Positions 36,878 to 46,780 of a DNA stretch of 64,000 bases are shown one piece after another. The notes below the pieces were generated by a model. The model saw only the letters and a list, made by a program, of their open reading frames with translations. It did no database searches and was not told where the DNA came from. Source of the DNA: an uncultured Litoreibacter sp. (GTDB lineage Bacteria; Pseudomonadota; Alphaproteobacteria; Rhodobacterales; Rhodobacteraceae); the NCBI RefSeq assembly GCF_947487515.1, contig NZ_CANKWO010000002.1:248001-312000 (forward strand). The letters run 5' to 3'. The translations under genes were made by a program, and so were the position numbers. Every line of letters starts with the position of its first letter. Positions within the stretch are counted from its first letter, which is position 1.

Positions 36878-37840
36878 ATGACCCCAACAAACCAATTCCA
36901 GCTAGCGCAGCCCATTCTCGGGCAGCTCAAAACGTTTCTATCTATTGGGGAATGCATGGTGGAGATGGCCCCGATAGACCAAGCGGGTGACTTTCGCATG
37001 GGCTTCGCTGGGGATACGTTCAACACCTCTTGGTACATGCGGACCCTGCGTCCGGACGTTGAGACACGGTATTTCACGCAGGTCGGCACGGACGCGGTTT
37101 CGCACTCCATGCTGGATATGATGGTTGATGCGGGCGTCGACACAAGCTTTATCGCCCAAGACCCCGTCCGCTCGGTTGGTTTGTATCTGATTTCACTCAA
37201 AGACGGCGAACGCAGCTTTTCCTACTGGCGCGACCAGTCGGCTGCGCGCAAATTGGCACAAGACGCAGCCTCCCTGACGCGCGCGATGCAGGGGGCCGAC
37301 CTGATCTATTTCTCTGGCATCAGCCTCGCCATTCTGGACGCCCAAGGCCGCCAAACCCTGCTCGAGACCCTCAGCGAAGCCCGCGCCAACGGCAAGCGTA
37401 TCGCATTCGATTCCAACCTGCGCCCGCGTCTATGGGCCAGCAATGACGAGATGACCTCCACCGTTATGAAGGCCGCAGCGGTCAGCGATATTATCCTTCC
37501 CTCTTACGACGATGAGGCAGACTTTTTCGGCGATGCCAATATCGAAGCCACTGGCACCCGCTATCTGAATGCAGGGGCCAAAACAGTGGTGATCAAGAAT
37601 GGCGGGGGCGCGGTGCATTACCTGCATGACGGCATCAGCCATCACATCGACCCACCCCAGGTAGGGGAAATCATCGACACGACCTCAGCCGGTGACAGCT
37701 TCAACGCTGGTTTCTTCGCGGGACTGGATCGCGCCACGTCAATGGAGGACCTGATCCGCTCCGCCGCTAAGGTTGCTGGTCAAGTGATCGGGCGCAAGGG
37801 CGCTTTGGTGCCGCTGGATCTGTCCAAAATCACCCCCTAG
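36878..37840 (+). CDS. kdgK: PfkB-family 2-keto-3-deoxy-sugar-acid kinase
   Basis: The 320-residue ribokinase-fold enzyme phosphorylates 2-keto-3-deoxygluconate, or its galactonate epimer in this setting. N-terminal FAGDTFNTSWYM binds sugar; C-terminal DTTSAGDSFNAGFFAG holds the anion hole and catalytic aspartate. The track ORF starts 219 bases upstream; the ATG at 36878 is chosen because it begins the family-like sequence and clears the divergent imuA promoter. It is convergent with the GH42 gene (11-base overlap). The nearby dehydratase and aldolase suggest the substrate is 2-keto-3-deoxygalactonate. Confidence 0.88.
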   Translation: MTPTNQFQLAQPILGQLKTFLSIGECMVEMAPIDQAGDFRMGFAGDTFNTSWYMRTLRPDVETRYFTQVGTDAVSHSMLDMMVDAGVDTSFIAQDPVRSVGLYLISLKDGERSFSYWRDQSAARKLAQDAASLTRAMQGADLIYFSGISLAILDAQGRQTLLETLSEARANGKRIAFDSNLRPRLWASNDEMTSTVMKAAAVSDIILPSYDDEADFFGDANIEATGTRYLNAGAKTVVIKNGGGAVHYLHDGISHHIDPPQVGEIIDTTSAGDSFNAGFFAGLDRATSMEDLIRSAAKVAGQVIGRKGALVPLDLSKITP

Positions 37841-39749
37841 GGATGCGCTTCACCGAGGTCGGATCCAAAATCAGCCCTGCGACATCGACGACTTCCGTTG
37901 TGTGGTTAAACCAGAACAACTCGCGACCTGTACGTCGGCAGCGAATGCCCTCCGGCAACACTTGCGTCTCGACGCCAGCTTGATCGCAAACGCGGCGCAA
38001 CACGCGCTGCATGGCCTTGGCATCAAGCCACCCCGCGACATAGGTCATGCGGTCAGACATCAAAACAGCCGCTTGGCCATCCAGAGTATTCTCTACGACC
38101 TCAGCCCCGCCTTCCATGACATCACGGTAGCGCGTAATGGCCCCACCTTGTGACAAGGCGATCGGCATATCGGGGCGCAGGCTTTCTACACGCGACACAA
38201 CTGCGTCAAACCCCTCAAGAGCCGGAGGCAGAGGCACAGGAATGCGCATGTTTTCGTCCCGAGACGCACTACGTGGCCCCAAAATGACCTGCGCTTCACT
38301 GTTTGCCAACGCGGCCTTCTGCGCGGCGCTCATATGCATAAGGCCCGGTCCCGCGATGACCTTGTACCCCGAGACATCCGCGTCAGGACGCAAGATATCA
38401 ACCGACAGTCCAAGCCCACGCAGCCCGCGGTAGGTGTCAAACACCAAGTCAAAGTAGCTGGCGCCTGTGCCATGAGGCTGAATGCTCCAAGCCCAATCCG
38501 CCTCGTAGTCGAATATCAACGCGACCTCGGCCTGATAGGGCGTCACATCGGGCGCCTCTGCCAATTCGCGGAAAACCTGCTCTGCTTCACCAAGTGCCGG
38601 TGCGGGGGCACTGTCGGGACGCAGCATGCCAGCATGCATTTGTTCTTGTGCCATCGGGGCTTGGCGCCAGCGAAAATAGCACACTGCCTCCGCCCCATGC
38701 GCAAAGGCTTCCCATGTCCACAACCGCACCATTCCAGGCAAGGGTTCGGGGTTATAGGGCGCCCAATTCACCGGTCCGGGCTGTTGCTCCATCACCCACC
38801 AACGCTCTTTGCCAACGGCGCGGTACAGGTCGTGGTGGAAGGCTTGGAAATCCGGATCTCCTTGCCGTGCATAGGCCCGTTTGTAACCGGCATCCGCCTC
38901 GATCCGGTCCTCCAAGAAACCCAGCGGGTAGCTGTCCCAGCTGGCAATATCAAGATCGTCGCCCACGTCAAAATGGTCGAAATCTGTAATTCGCCCCATG
39001 TAGTTATGCGCAACCGGCGCGTCGGAATGGGCGCGGATGATGTCGACCTGTAGCTTGTTAAACGTCACCACCTGATCGGAGCTGAAGCGGCGAAAATCCA
39101 ATACATGTGACGGGTTCGGCTCTGTCACTGTGAGGTTCGGGAGGTCAATTTGATCGAAATCGCTGTAATCCATCGACCAAAACACATTGCCCCATGCCGC
39201 GTTCAGCGCATCAATGTCGCCATCATTTCCAAGCCCTGAGTATTTCGTCCGCAACCAGTTTTGAAACGCATGACGCGCCATGTCACTGTAGGAAAGGGTT
39301 GTGTCGTGGCAGCCATATTCATTGTCGGTTTGCCAAGCCGCCACATGCGGGTTGCGGCCATATCGCTCCGCCAGTTTGGTCACGATTTGTGCGCAGTCCT
39401 GCTTGTACCCTTCGTGGCTAAAGCAATAGTGACGCCGTGATCCAAATTTGCGGGGGTTGCCCTGCGCATCAACCGCCAACATGTCGAGGTGGCGATCAAT
39501 CATCCACCGTGGCGGCGTGGCGGTCGGGGTGCCAAGCACCACTTTCAAACCCGCCTCACCGAGTATCGCAATCGCCTCATCCAGCCATGCGAAGTCATAC
39601 GCCCCCTGCGCCGGTTCCAGACGTGACCAAGCGAACTCCCCGATCCGCACCCATGTCAGGCCCGCCTCAACCATGCGTTGCGCGTCGGATGCCCAGACGT
39701 CACGCGGCCAATGTTCAGGGTAATAGCAGGTACCAAGCGTGCGTTTCAT
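37830..39749 (-). CDS. Beta-galactosidase, glycoside hydrolase family 42
   Basis: The 639-residue enzyme starts with GTCYYPEHWPRDVWASDAQRMVEAGLTWVRIGEFAWSRLEP, the GH42 hallmark. The acid/base glutamate is in WQTDNEYGCH and the nucleophile glutamate in WWVMEQQPGPVNWAPYN. A trimerisation domain follows (IFDYEADWAWSIQP), then a small beta domain. There is no signal peptide, so it acts on imported galactosides. It is the last gene of the minus-strand galactoside operon. Confidence 0.95.
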   Translation of the reverse strand: MKRTLGTCYYPEHWPRDVWASDAQRMVEAGLTWVRIGEFAWSRLEPAQGAYDFAWLDEAIAILGEAGLKVVLGTPTATPPRWMIDRHLDMLAVDAQGNPRKFGSRRHYCFSHEGYKQDCAQIVTKLAERYGRNPHVAAWQTDNEYGCHDTTLSYSDMARHAFQNWLRTKYSGLGNDGDIDALNAAWGNVFWSMDYSDFDQIDLPNLTVTEPNPSHVLDFRRFSSDQVVTFNKLQVDIIRAHSDAPVAHNYMGRITDFDHFDVGDDLDIASWDSYPLGFLEDRIEADAGYKRAYARQGDPDFQAFHHDLYRAVGKERWWVMEQQPGPVNWAPYNPEPLPGMVRLWTWEAFAHGAEAVCYFRWRQAPMAQEQMHAGMLRPDSAPAPALGEAEQVFRELAEAPDVTPYQAEVALIFDYEADWAWSIQPHGTGASYFDLVFDTYRGLRGLGLSVDILRPDADVSGYKVIAGPGLMHMSAAQKAALANSEAQVILGPRSASRDENMRIPVPLPPALEGFDAVVSRVESLRPDMPIALSQGGAITRYRDVMEGGAEVVENTLDGQAAVLMSDRMTYVAGWLDAKAMQRVLRRVCDQAGVETQVLPEGIRCRRTGRELFWFNHTTEVVDVAGLILDPTSVKRIPRG

Positions 39750-39758
39750 TTGAGTTCT

Positions 39759-40367
39759 CTAGGCAGATTTACCGGCGTCATAAGCCGATACAATTTCTGA
39801 TGCCTTCGCCGCAACATCGGCGGCCGTGAACCCGACTTTGTAGATGCCAGACCCAATCCCGAAACCCGTGGCCCCAACGCGGAACCAATCGGCAAAGTTT
39901 GACGGATCGGCACCACCTACTGCATAGGTCTTCGTCCCCTTCGGCAGCACAGCCGAGATCGCAGCAAGGCCTGATGGGCCGATCAAAGAGGCGGGAAAGA
40001 ACTTCAACCCGTCTGCCCCATGACGCAATGCGGTAAAGCACTCGGTTGGCGTCGCGACGCCTGGATAGGACAACATGTTCAACTCTTTGGTTTTGTCGAT
40101 CACAGCGGGGTTGCAATCGGGCGATACGATCAAAGTGCCACCGGCATTCTTCACATCTGCAACTTGCGCCGGCTCCAAGACCGTGCCCGCCCCCAAAGTG
40201 GCTTGTCCGGCAAATTCATTGGCCAGCATTTCAATCGACCGCAGCGGATCCGGAGAATTCAACGGGACCTCAATGCGGTCAATTCCGGCGTCCACCAAAA
40301 CGCGGCCGATCTCCAAAACCTCATGTGGCTGAACCCCACGCAAAATCGCGATAATTTCTCGGCTCAT
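39759..40367 (-). CDS. dgoA: 2-dehydro-3-deoxy-6-phosphogalactonate (KDPGal) aldolase
   Basis: The 202-residue class I aldolase of the KDPG/KDPGal family has IDRIEVPLNSPDPLRSIEML (catalytic glutamate), LGAGTVLEPAQV, IVSPDCNP and the Schiff-base lysine in GADGLKFFPASLIGP. LNSPDPLRSIE and GGADPSNFADWF favour the DgoA subtype over Eda. It yields pyruvate and glyceraldehyde 3-phosphate, closing the De Ley-Doudoroff pathway. Confidence 0.9.
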   Translation of the reverse strand: MSREIIAILRGVQPHEVLEIGRVLVDAGIDRIEVPLNSPDPLRSIEMLANEFAGQATLGAGTVLEPAQVADVKNAGGTLIVSPDCNPAVIDKTKELNMLSYPGVATPTECFTALRHGADGLKFFPASLIGPSGLAAISAVLPKGTKTYAVGGADPSNFADWFRVGATGFGIGSGIYKVGFTAADVAAKASEIVSAYDAGKSA

Positions 40368-40406
40368 AAATATAGCTCCCTTAAGTGCAGGCGGGCAAAG
40401 ACAGGC

Positions 40407-41177
40407 TTACCCTGTCGTCACAACACCGCCATCGACGACCACCGCTTGACCGGTCATCATTCGGCTTGCGTTAGAAGCGAGGAACAGCGTGGTGTCAACG
40501 ACGTCACGCGGGCTGAGGTGATCCTTCAGGCACTGACGCTCTAGGTGATCCGCCAAGGCCTCCGGAGAGGCCCACATTTCCAACTGCTTTTCGGTCAACA
40601 CCCAACCTGGTGCCAGCGCATTGACGCGAATGCGGTCAGGGCCAAACTCACGCGCCAAGGAACGGGTCATCCCCGTGATCCCCGCATTCGCGGTTGTGTA
40701 GGACGGGTAGCCTGCATTGCCCATCATGTAACTCACGGATGAAAAATTGACGATCGAGCCACCGCCCGCCGCTGCCATTCCAGACATCACCGCCTGACAG
40801 GCAAAGAAATACGCCTTGAGATTGATCGCCTGCGACCAGTCCCAAAATTCTTCGGTGACTTCGGCTGTGGAGTGGCGTTTGTCATTGGCGGCGTTGTTGA
40901 TTAGCGCGGTCACGGCCCCATGGGCCTCGCTTGCTTGCGAAATGGCGGCTTGAAGCGCGGAAATTTCGGTGATGTCGCATTTGATAAACAGCGGGCGCTG
41001 GCCGTGCTTTGCTTCCATTTCGTCACAAAACGCCAATGAATCCGAGCGCTGCACAAAAGCCACCTTTGCCCCCTGTTCCATGAAGCCATCTGTCAAAGAC
41101 GCCCCGATACCAGCCCCCCCGCCGGTGATGAAAACACTCTTGCCTTCAAGGTCGTGAAAAGTTGCACTGCGTTCCAT
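40407..41177 (-). CDS. Short-chain dehydrogenase, probable galactose 1-dehydrogenase
   Basis: The 256-residue SDR has the NAD-binding loop FITGGGAGIGASL, NNAANDKRH, catalytic serine and YTTANAGITG (the usual YxxxK is YTTAN here, so the lysine position needs checking), and a C-terminal GQAVVVDGGVVTTG. The setting between dehydratase and aldolase points to oxidation of D-galactose to galactono-lactone. L-fucose or L-arabinose dehydrogenase activity cannot be excluded. Its ATG overlaps the dehydratase stop by one base. Confidence 0.75.
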   Translation of the reverse strand: MERSATFHDLEGKSVFITGGGAGIGASLTDGFMEQGAKVAFVQRSDSLAFCDEMEAKHGQRPLFIKCDITEISALQAAISQASEAHGAVTALINNAANDKRHSTAEVTEEFWDWSQAINLKAYFFACQAVMSGMAAAGGGSIVNFSSVSYMMGNAGYPSYTTANAGITGMTRSLAREFGPDRIRVNALAPGWVLTEKQLEMWASPEALADHLERQCLKDHLSPRDVVDTTLFLASNASRMMTGQAVVVDGGVVTTG

Positions 41178-42886
41178 TAGTGGCTCTCTCTTGTGACTGG
41201 TCGTGTGTCTTTTCCGACAAGGAAATCCAAGTCGGCCCCTTTGTCGGCCTGTAGCACATGGTCGACATACATTTTTGCGTAGCCGCGTGTGTAATGCGGT
41301 GGCTCTGGTGCCCATGCAACGCGGCGTTTCTCGATTTCGTCCTCGGACACAAGCAACTCCAACTGCCCTTGGCTGGCAGAGACCCGAATGCGGTCACCCG
41401 TTTTTACCAAAGCCAGAACACCGCCCGCGTTTGCTTCTGGGCTCACGTGCAATATCACCGTCCCAAAGGCCGTGCCAGACATGCGGGCATCAGACACGCG
41501 CACCATATCGCGCACACCTTCGCGCACCAATTTGGCAGGGATCGGCATATTTCCCACTTCTGGCATGCCCGGGTAGCCCTTTGGACCGCACCCCTTCAAC
41601 ACCAAGATCGTGTCAGCTGTCACCGGCAAATCGTCACGGTCAATATTGGCTTTCAGGTCTTCGATATTCTCAAACACAAAGGCTTCGGCCTCATGTTCCA
41701 GCAACGTGTCGGTGGCGGCCGAGGGCTTCACAATCGCGCCTTGCGGTGCAAGATTTCCGCGCAGCACCCGAAGACCGGCGGCTGGTTTCAACGGCTCGTC
41801 CATCGTTCGGATCACGTCGCGGTTGAAGCATTCGGCCCCATCTGCATAGACTTTGATATCCCCGCCCAGAACCGTCTTTGCAGGGCGAAGTCTGTCGGAC
41901 AATTCCTTCAGCACAACCGGCATACCGCCCGCATAGCAGAAGTCCTCCATCAGATATTTCCCCGAAGGCATGCAGTTCACCAATAGCGGCACATCACTGC
42001 CCAGCTCGAAATCTTCCAGCGTCAAATCAATGCCCACACGCCCTGCCAAAGCCAGCAAGTGAACAACCGCGTTGGTCGATCCGCCGACGGCGGCATTGGC
42101 CAGAATGCCGTTCTCGAAGGCCTCTTTGGTCAACACGTCTGACGGCTTCAAATCTTCGTCCACCATCTCCACGATCCGCTTGCCTGTGACATGCGCCAAG
42201 GCCATGCGGCGGGCATCCACGGCGGGAAGCGCTGCGTTTGTGGGCAGGCTCATCCCCATGGCCTCGACCAAAGACGCCATGGTGCTGGCGGTTCCCATGG
42301 TCATGCAAACGCCCTTGGAACGGCTCATGCCGGACTCGGCCGCCATGAAATCCTTCAAAGTCATCTCGCCCGCGCGCACGGCTTCTGAAAACTTCCAAAC
42401 ATCCGTGCCAGAGCCAATATCCTTGCCCTGCCATTTCCCGTTCAGCATGGGTCCGGAGCTGACAACAATCGTTGGCAAGTCAACCGAAGCCGCCCCCATC
42501 AACTGACCAGGCGTGGTCTTGTCGCAGCCCCCCAGCAGTACAACACCGTCGATGCCATAGGCGCGAATGGATTCCTCTACATCCATCGCCAACAGGTTGC
42601 GAAACAACATAGCCGTGGGCTTCATTTGCGTCTCGCCAACACTCATCACAGGGAATTCGACGGGGAAGCCACCCGCCTCCCAAACACCGCGCTTCACACC
42701 CTCGGCCAACTCGCGCAAGCCACTGTTGCACGGGGTCAATTCGGACCATGTGTTGCAAATTCCGATAACCGGTCGCCCGTCGAAAGCATGATCTGGAAAG
42801 CCCTGATTTTTCATCCACGAGCGATGAATAAACCCGTCGCGATCAAGTTTACCGTACCACGCGCGGTTGCGTCGATCTTTGGTCAT
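41177..42886 (-). CDS. IlvD/Edd-family sugar-acid dehydratase (galactonate/arabinonate type)
   Basis: The 569-residue protein has the iron-sulfur cysteines in TPCNSGLREL, LLGGCDKTTPGQLMG and SKGVCMTMGTASTM, and AVGGSTNAVVHLLAL. The start RRNRAWYGKLDRDGFIHRSWMKNQG is typical of the pentonate/hexonate branch rather than true IlvD. It should turn D-galactonate into 2-keto-3-deoxygalactonate here. The ATG at 42886 overlaps the GH36 stop by 4 bases. Confidence 0.88.
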   Translation of the reverse strand: MTKDRRNRAWYGKLDRDGFIHRSWMKNQGFPDHAFDGRPVIGICNTWSELTPCNSGLRELAEGVKRGVWEAGGFPVEFPVMSVGETQMKPTAMLFRNLLAMDVEESIRAYGIDGVVLLGGCDKTTPGQLMGAASVDLPTIVVSSGPMLNGKWQGKDIGSGTDVWKFSEAVRAGEMTLKDFMAAESGMSRSKGVCMTMGTASTMASLVEAMGMSLPTNAALPAVDARRMALAHVTGKRIVEMVDEDLKPSDVLTKEAFENGILANAAVGGSTNAVVHLLALAGRVGIDLTLEDFELGSDVPLLVNCMPSGKYLMEDFCYAGGMPVVLKELSDRLRPAKTVLGGDIKVYADGAECFNRDVIRTMDEPLKPAAGLRVLRGNLAPQGAIVKPSAATDTLLEHEAEAFVFENIEDLKANIDRDDLPVTADTILVLKGCGPKGYPGMPEVGNMPIPAKLVREGVRDMVRVSDARMSGTAFGTVILHVSPEANAGGVLALVKTGDRIRVSASQGQLELLVSEDEIEKRRVAWAPEPPHYTRGYAKMYVDHVLQADKGADLDFLVGKDTRPVTRESH

Positions 42887-44967
42887 GCCAATGTTCCTTT
42901 TACGACCCACATGGTTTCAGGGAAGCTCCACGGCAGCGTCAAACCATGTGACATCAGATAGGCTCCGCTGAGGGTCATTGTTTCTGTTTTGATGGCTTGA
43001 TCGCCGCGCGACAATGCCGGAGCATCCCCTCGGTTCAACAGCTCAATCGTGTAATTTTCATGCGGCGATAAACGCGTCAGGCGAAGCGGTCTGGGCGAGA
43101 TTTGCGACGAGGTTTCCGCTTTGCCGGCAAACACGACAAACTGGCCACCGGATTGGGCCAAATGTTGCTCGGCGATGACCGCCTCATCCGAAGAATCCAG
43201 TCGCAAAATATCTGCGCCCTGCATCCAGTCGCGGTTCTCTTTCCACCATGCGGTCACTTTGGCGAGAACCTGCACTTCGTCGTCAGATAACTCGCGCGGG
43301 TCCATCTCGAAGCCCATGTGCCGCTGCGCGGCTACCCACGCGCGGAACCTGATATCAATCGTGCGTCCCGACGTGTGACAAGTGCGCGGGCCGACATGCG
43401 AGCCGGTGACAACCATCGGCAAAAACAGCGCAGCATTGTGCTGCATTTTCAAACGCTCAACCGCGTCATTGCTGTCGGACAACCAGACGCGGTGCGTACG
43501 CTGCAAAATGCCAAAATCGATGCGTCCGCCTCCCGACGCGCAGCTTTCAATTTCTACGCTTGGATGTGCCTGACGCAAGCGGTCCAGCAATGCATATGAC
43601 CCGCGCGTTTGCGCCGAATCTGGCATCGGCAGCACGCGGTTATGATCCCATTTGACATAATCGATGTCGTGATCGCCCAACACATTGCTGATGCGTTCAA
43701 ACAAGAAGTCGCGCACCTCGGGCAAGGCCATGTTCATAGCCATTTGTTGACGCCCCAGAATTTGATCCTCACCGCCCAATGCCCAATCTGGATGCGCACG
43801 GAAAATATTGGAGTTCTCATTGATCATCTCGGGTTCGAACCAGATGCCGAAACTCATGCCTTCTGACTTCACGTGATCAATCAGCGGTGTCAGACCTTCG
43901 GGATACTTGCGCGGATCAACCTCCCAGTCAGACAGCGCTTGGGTGTCATCGTCGCGGTTACCGAACCAGCCGTCATCGAGCACGAAACGCTCTGCCCCAA
44001 GGGCGGCGGCGCGGCTGGCGATGTCTTTCAGCTCTGGCAGATTGTGGTCAAAGTAGACGGCTTCCCAGCAGTTGTAATGCACGGGGCGCGGGCGATCGGT
44101 GTCTGGGAATTGGACTATCCGGTCGCGCAGGTGCCGTTGAAAGCTGACACCACAGCCATTGAGCCCGTCGTCCGAGAACATGGCGTAAAGTGTTGCGGTC
44201 TCAAAATGCGTGCTGGCATCCGTTTCCGACCGCGAGGCGTGGCCGAATTGGACTTGGCGTCGACCGTCCGGCAACTCCTCGGCAATCATGCGGTGGCCGC
44301 CGGACCACCCGTAGTGGAAACCGTAAGCCTGCCCTTGGGCATTGGTGGCCCCTCGGCACGGAATGACAAGACCCGGAAAATGTTCATGCCCTGTGCGACC
44401 GGTCCGGTTTTCGCGGTACCGAATACCAGCGGACCATGCTGTGCGGTTCATCTGGAACTCGCCACACCAACGACCGGCGAAGTCGATCATCTCATCGCTG
44501 GCCTGCGGCGCGGGGAACACCGGAGTGCTGAGCCAGTGCAGATGCATAGGCTCACTGGCATCTATTTCGGCGCGCGCCTCGATGACATGGGTGACCGGAT
44601 CAATCGAGAAATGCGCGCGGTAAGTCAGGATGCCGGATTGATCGGCAAAGGTCAGCACCAATGCGTTGTCGGTTTCCGCAGCTTCGCTAAAGCAAAACTT
44701 CGGCAGGTAAGGCGCCCCACTGGCGTCACGCACCACCAAGCCGGGTTGCCCGGGAAAGGTCCGCGTGGCCTCGGGGCAGATCGACAGCTCTGGGTTGGCA
44801 TCCAGCATGCCCCCAGTGACGTCAATGGCATGCGCCTTTGATAAAACTTCCAAGTCTGCAGTATCGGGTAGTCTTGGCCCCCAATAGACCACCTCAGCGA
44901 GGTGGTCCTTGTTGGAAGCCAGTACAAGCGATTGCCGAGAATCCTCGAGCCGCCAGCATTTGATCAT
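42883..44967 (-). CDS. Alpha-galactosidase, glycoside hydrolase family 36
   Basis: The 694-residue enzyme has the GH36 core: FVLDDGWFGNRDDDTQALSDWEVD, FGIWFEPEMINENSN, the nucleophile in DIDYVKWDHNR, SCASGGGRIDFGIL and the acid/base in RVWLSDSNDAVERL. The long N-terminal beta-sandwich is present. No signal peptide, so it works on alpha-galactosides brought in by the ABC importer, for example raffinose-type sugars or algal galactosylglycerol. It follows the permease with a 4-base overlap. Confidence 0.95.
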   Translation of the reverse strand: MIKCWRLEDSRQSLVLASNKDHLAEVVYWGPRLPDTADLEVLSKAHAIDVTGGMLDANPELSICPEATRTFPGQPGLVVRDASGAPYLPKFCFSEAAETDNALVLTFADQSGILTYRAHFSIDPVTHVIEARAEIDASEPMHLHWLSTPVFPAPQASDEMIDFAGRWCGEFQMNRTAWSAGIRYRENRTGRTGHEHFPGLVIPCRGATNAQGQAYGFHYGWSGGHRMIAEELPDGRRQVQFGHASRSETDASTHFETATLYAMFSDDGLNGCGVSFQRHLRDRIVQFPDTDRPRPVHYNCWEAVYFDHNLPELKDIASRAAALGAERFVLDDGWFGNRDDDTQALSDWEVDPRKYPEGLTPLIDHVKSEGMSFGIWFEPEMINENSNIFRAHPDWALGGEDQILGRQQMAMNMALPEVRDFLFERISNVLGDHDIDYVKWDHNRVLPMPDSAQTRGSYALLDRLRQAHPSVEIESCASGGGRIDFGILQRTHRVWLSDSNDAVERLKMQHNAALFLPMVVTGSHVGPRTCHTSGRTIDIRFRAWVAAQRHMGFEMDPRELSDDEVQVLAKVTAWWKENRDWMQGADILRLDSSDEAVIAEQHLAQSGGQFVVFAGKAETSSQISPRPLRLTRLSPHENYTIELLNRGDAPALSRGDQAIKTETMTLSGAYLMSHGLTLPWSFPETMWVVKGTLA

Positions 44968-45812
44968 TTAACGGCCCCTAGTGTCAGACCTGCGATAAAG
45001 TGTTTTTGCATCAAGAAGAACATCAGCACCGGTGGCATCGCCGCCACGATGGAGCCCGCAGACACCAAGTGCCATGCCGCAACCCACTGCCCGTTCAACG
45101 AATAGAGTCCCGCCGTAATCGGCTGGGTATCCGCACCTTGGGTCAGCACTGTCGCCCAGAAATAGTCGTTCCAGATGAAGGTGAAGATCAGCACCGACAA
45201 CGCCGCAATCGCAGGCTTCATCAGTGGCATAACCACGTACCAGAAGATCTTGATCTCGCTGACACCTTCAACGCGTGCGGCCTCGATCAATGCATAGGGC
45301 ATTGCTTTGATAAAATTGCGCATGAACAATGTGCAAAACCCCGTCTGAAAGGCGATGTGGAACAGCGCCAAGCCGGTGGTCGTGTTGTAGACCCCCATGT
45401 TCAAAGACAGGTCGCGCACCGGAACCATCAGGATTTGGAAGGGCACGAAGTTGCCCGCCACAAACATAAAGAACACCAACAAGTTCGCCTTGAACTTGTA
45501 AACACCCAAGGCAAAGCCGGTCAGGCACGACAGTGCCACGGCACCAATCACCGTGGGGATCGTCACCTTGAAGCTGTTGAAGATATATTTGCCAATGGGC
45601 GTGTTCTCGAAGATCGCCGTGTAGTTTTCCAGCATGTTGAACGACGTGGGCCAGCCCCAGTAATTCCCTGCAGTGATGTCTCCAGCCGAGCGCACAGAGG
45701 TCAGCGCCACAGCAATCAGCGGCAGCAGCCAGAAGATCAGCGCAATGGGCAAGGCCACCTTGTATAGCAGCTGGCTCCCTTTGGAAGTTTTCTCAATAGG
45801 TGTTGGAAACAT
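44964..45812 (-). CDS. Carbohydrate ABC transporter permease (MalG type)
   Basis: The 282-residue inner-membrane protein has six predicted membrane segments. The EAA loop, IEAARVEGVSEIKIFWYVVMPLMKPAIAALSV, contacts the ATPase. It is the second permease of the sugar importer and is separated from the first by only one base. Confidence 0.93.
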   Translation of the reverse strand: MFPTPIEKTSKGSQLLYKVALPIALIFWLLPLIAVALTSVRSAGDITAGNYWGWPTSFNMLENYTAIFENTPIGKYIFNSFKVTIPTVIGAVALSCLTGFALGVYKFKANLLVFFMFVAGNFVPFQILMVPVRDLSLNMGVYNTTTGLALFHIAFQTGFCTLFMRNFIKAMPYALIEAARVEGVSEIKIFWYVVMPLMKPAIAALSVLIFTFIWNDYFWATVLTQGADTQPITAGLYSLNGQWVAAWHLVSAGSIVAAMPPVLMFFLMQKHFIAGLTLGAVK

Positions 45813-45813
45813 C

Positions 45814-46701
45814 TCAGAGCCCCCTCTCGTCGCGGTACATTTTGTAAAGGAAAGCAGTGATGTAGATCATCATGATCGCCAACAGCACCACGGCAATCGC
45901 CGCGCCATAGCCCATGCGGAAGCCGTATTCGCTGAACGCTTGTTCATACATGTAGAACGCCAGCACCCGTGAGGATCCATATGGGCCGCCGTCCGTCATG
46001 ATCGAAATCAGGTCGAACGATCGCAGCGCGCCGATAATCGTCACAACCATGGCGATAAAGGTCGCAGGTTTCAGCTGTGGTAACACCACATACCAAAGCA
46101 TCTTGAGGCCCTTAGCCTTGTCCAATCGCGCAGCTTCAATCTGCTCGGGATCCACCGCGTTCAGGCCGGTTAGATACAGGATCATGCAATAGGCTGTCTG
46201 GGGCCAAAGGCCCGCGGCAATAATCCCGTAGGTCACCCAATTTTCGTCCGCAAGGACGGCAATGGGCTCAAGGCCGATCGCCTGCAGGCCAATGTTCAAA
46301 AGGCCGAAATTTGGGTCGTAGAACCAAGAAAACACAAGACCCACAACGACTTGCGAAATCACAAATGGAAAGAAAAAGAGGGATTTGTAGATGCGGATGC
46401 CCCGCACGGTTTGGTTTAGAAACAACGCAACAAACAAACCCGCAGGAATCGCCAGCATATAGAGAACCAGCCAGATGACGTTGTTCTTTAGTGAGGTGTA
46501 GAAGGCGCGGTCGTCCATCAACTCGACATAGTTGGCAAGACCGACATATTCCTTCTCACCCAACCCGTCCCAAGCATACAAAGAGATGCTCAGCGATTGA
46601 AAAATCGGGATGATCACATACACCGCGAACATAAAAATGCCGGGCGCTAAGAATAGCCACGGCGCTAAGCGTTGCTGGTTTTGTTTCCAGTATGAGCGCA
46701 T
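45814..46701 (-). CDS. Carbohydrate ABC transporter permease (MalF type)
   Basis: The 295-residue protein has six membrane segments and the EAA loop IEAARLDKAKGLKMLWYVVLPQLKPATFIAMV. It pairs with the MalG-type permease. It lies 79 bases downstream of the solute-binding gene, with a hairpin between them. Confidence 0.93.
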   Translation of the reverse strand: MRSYWKQNQQRLAPWLFLAPGIFMFAVYVIIPIFQSLSISLYAWDGLGEKEYVGLANYVELMDDRAFYTSLKNNVIWLVLYMLAIPAGLFVALFLNQTVRGIRIYKSLFFFPFVISQVVVGLVFSWFYDPNFGLLNIGLQAIGLEPIAVLADENWVTYGIIAAGLWPQTAYCMILYLTGLNAVDPEQIEAARLDKAKGLKMLWYVVLPQLKPATFIAMVVTIIGALRSFDLISIMTDGGPYGSSRVLAFYMYEQAFSEYGFRMGYGAAIAVVLLAIMMIYITAFLYKMYRDERGL

Positions 46702-46735
46702 GACGTCCCCCCTCAGAACTTAAGCCAAAAATTGC

Positions 46736-46763
46736 GACGCTCCCGAGCAAAGCCGGAAGCGTC
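46736..46763 (-). terminator. Intercistronic hairpin after the solute-binding gene
   Basis: On the minus strand GACGCTTCCG and CGGGAGCGTC pair with one mismatch around an 8-base loop, followed by GCAATTTTT. Such a partial terminator commonly lowers permease expression relative to the binding protein and shields the upstream mRNA. Confidence 0.6.
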
Positions 46764-46780
46764 AATTTTGTTAGACAGGT

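Noticed and set aside
43873-44841. 322-residue plus-strand ORF
   Set aside because: Antisense shadow of the GH36 alpha-galactosidase.
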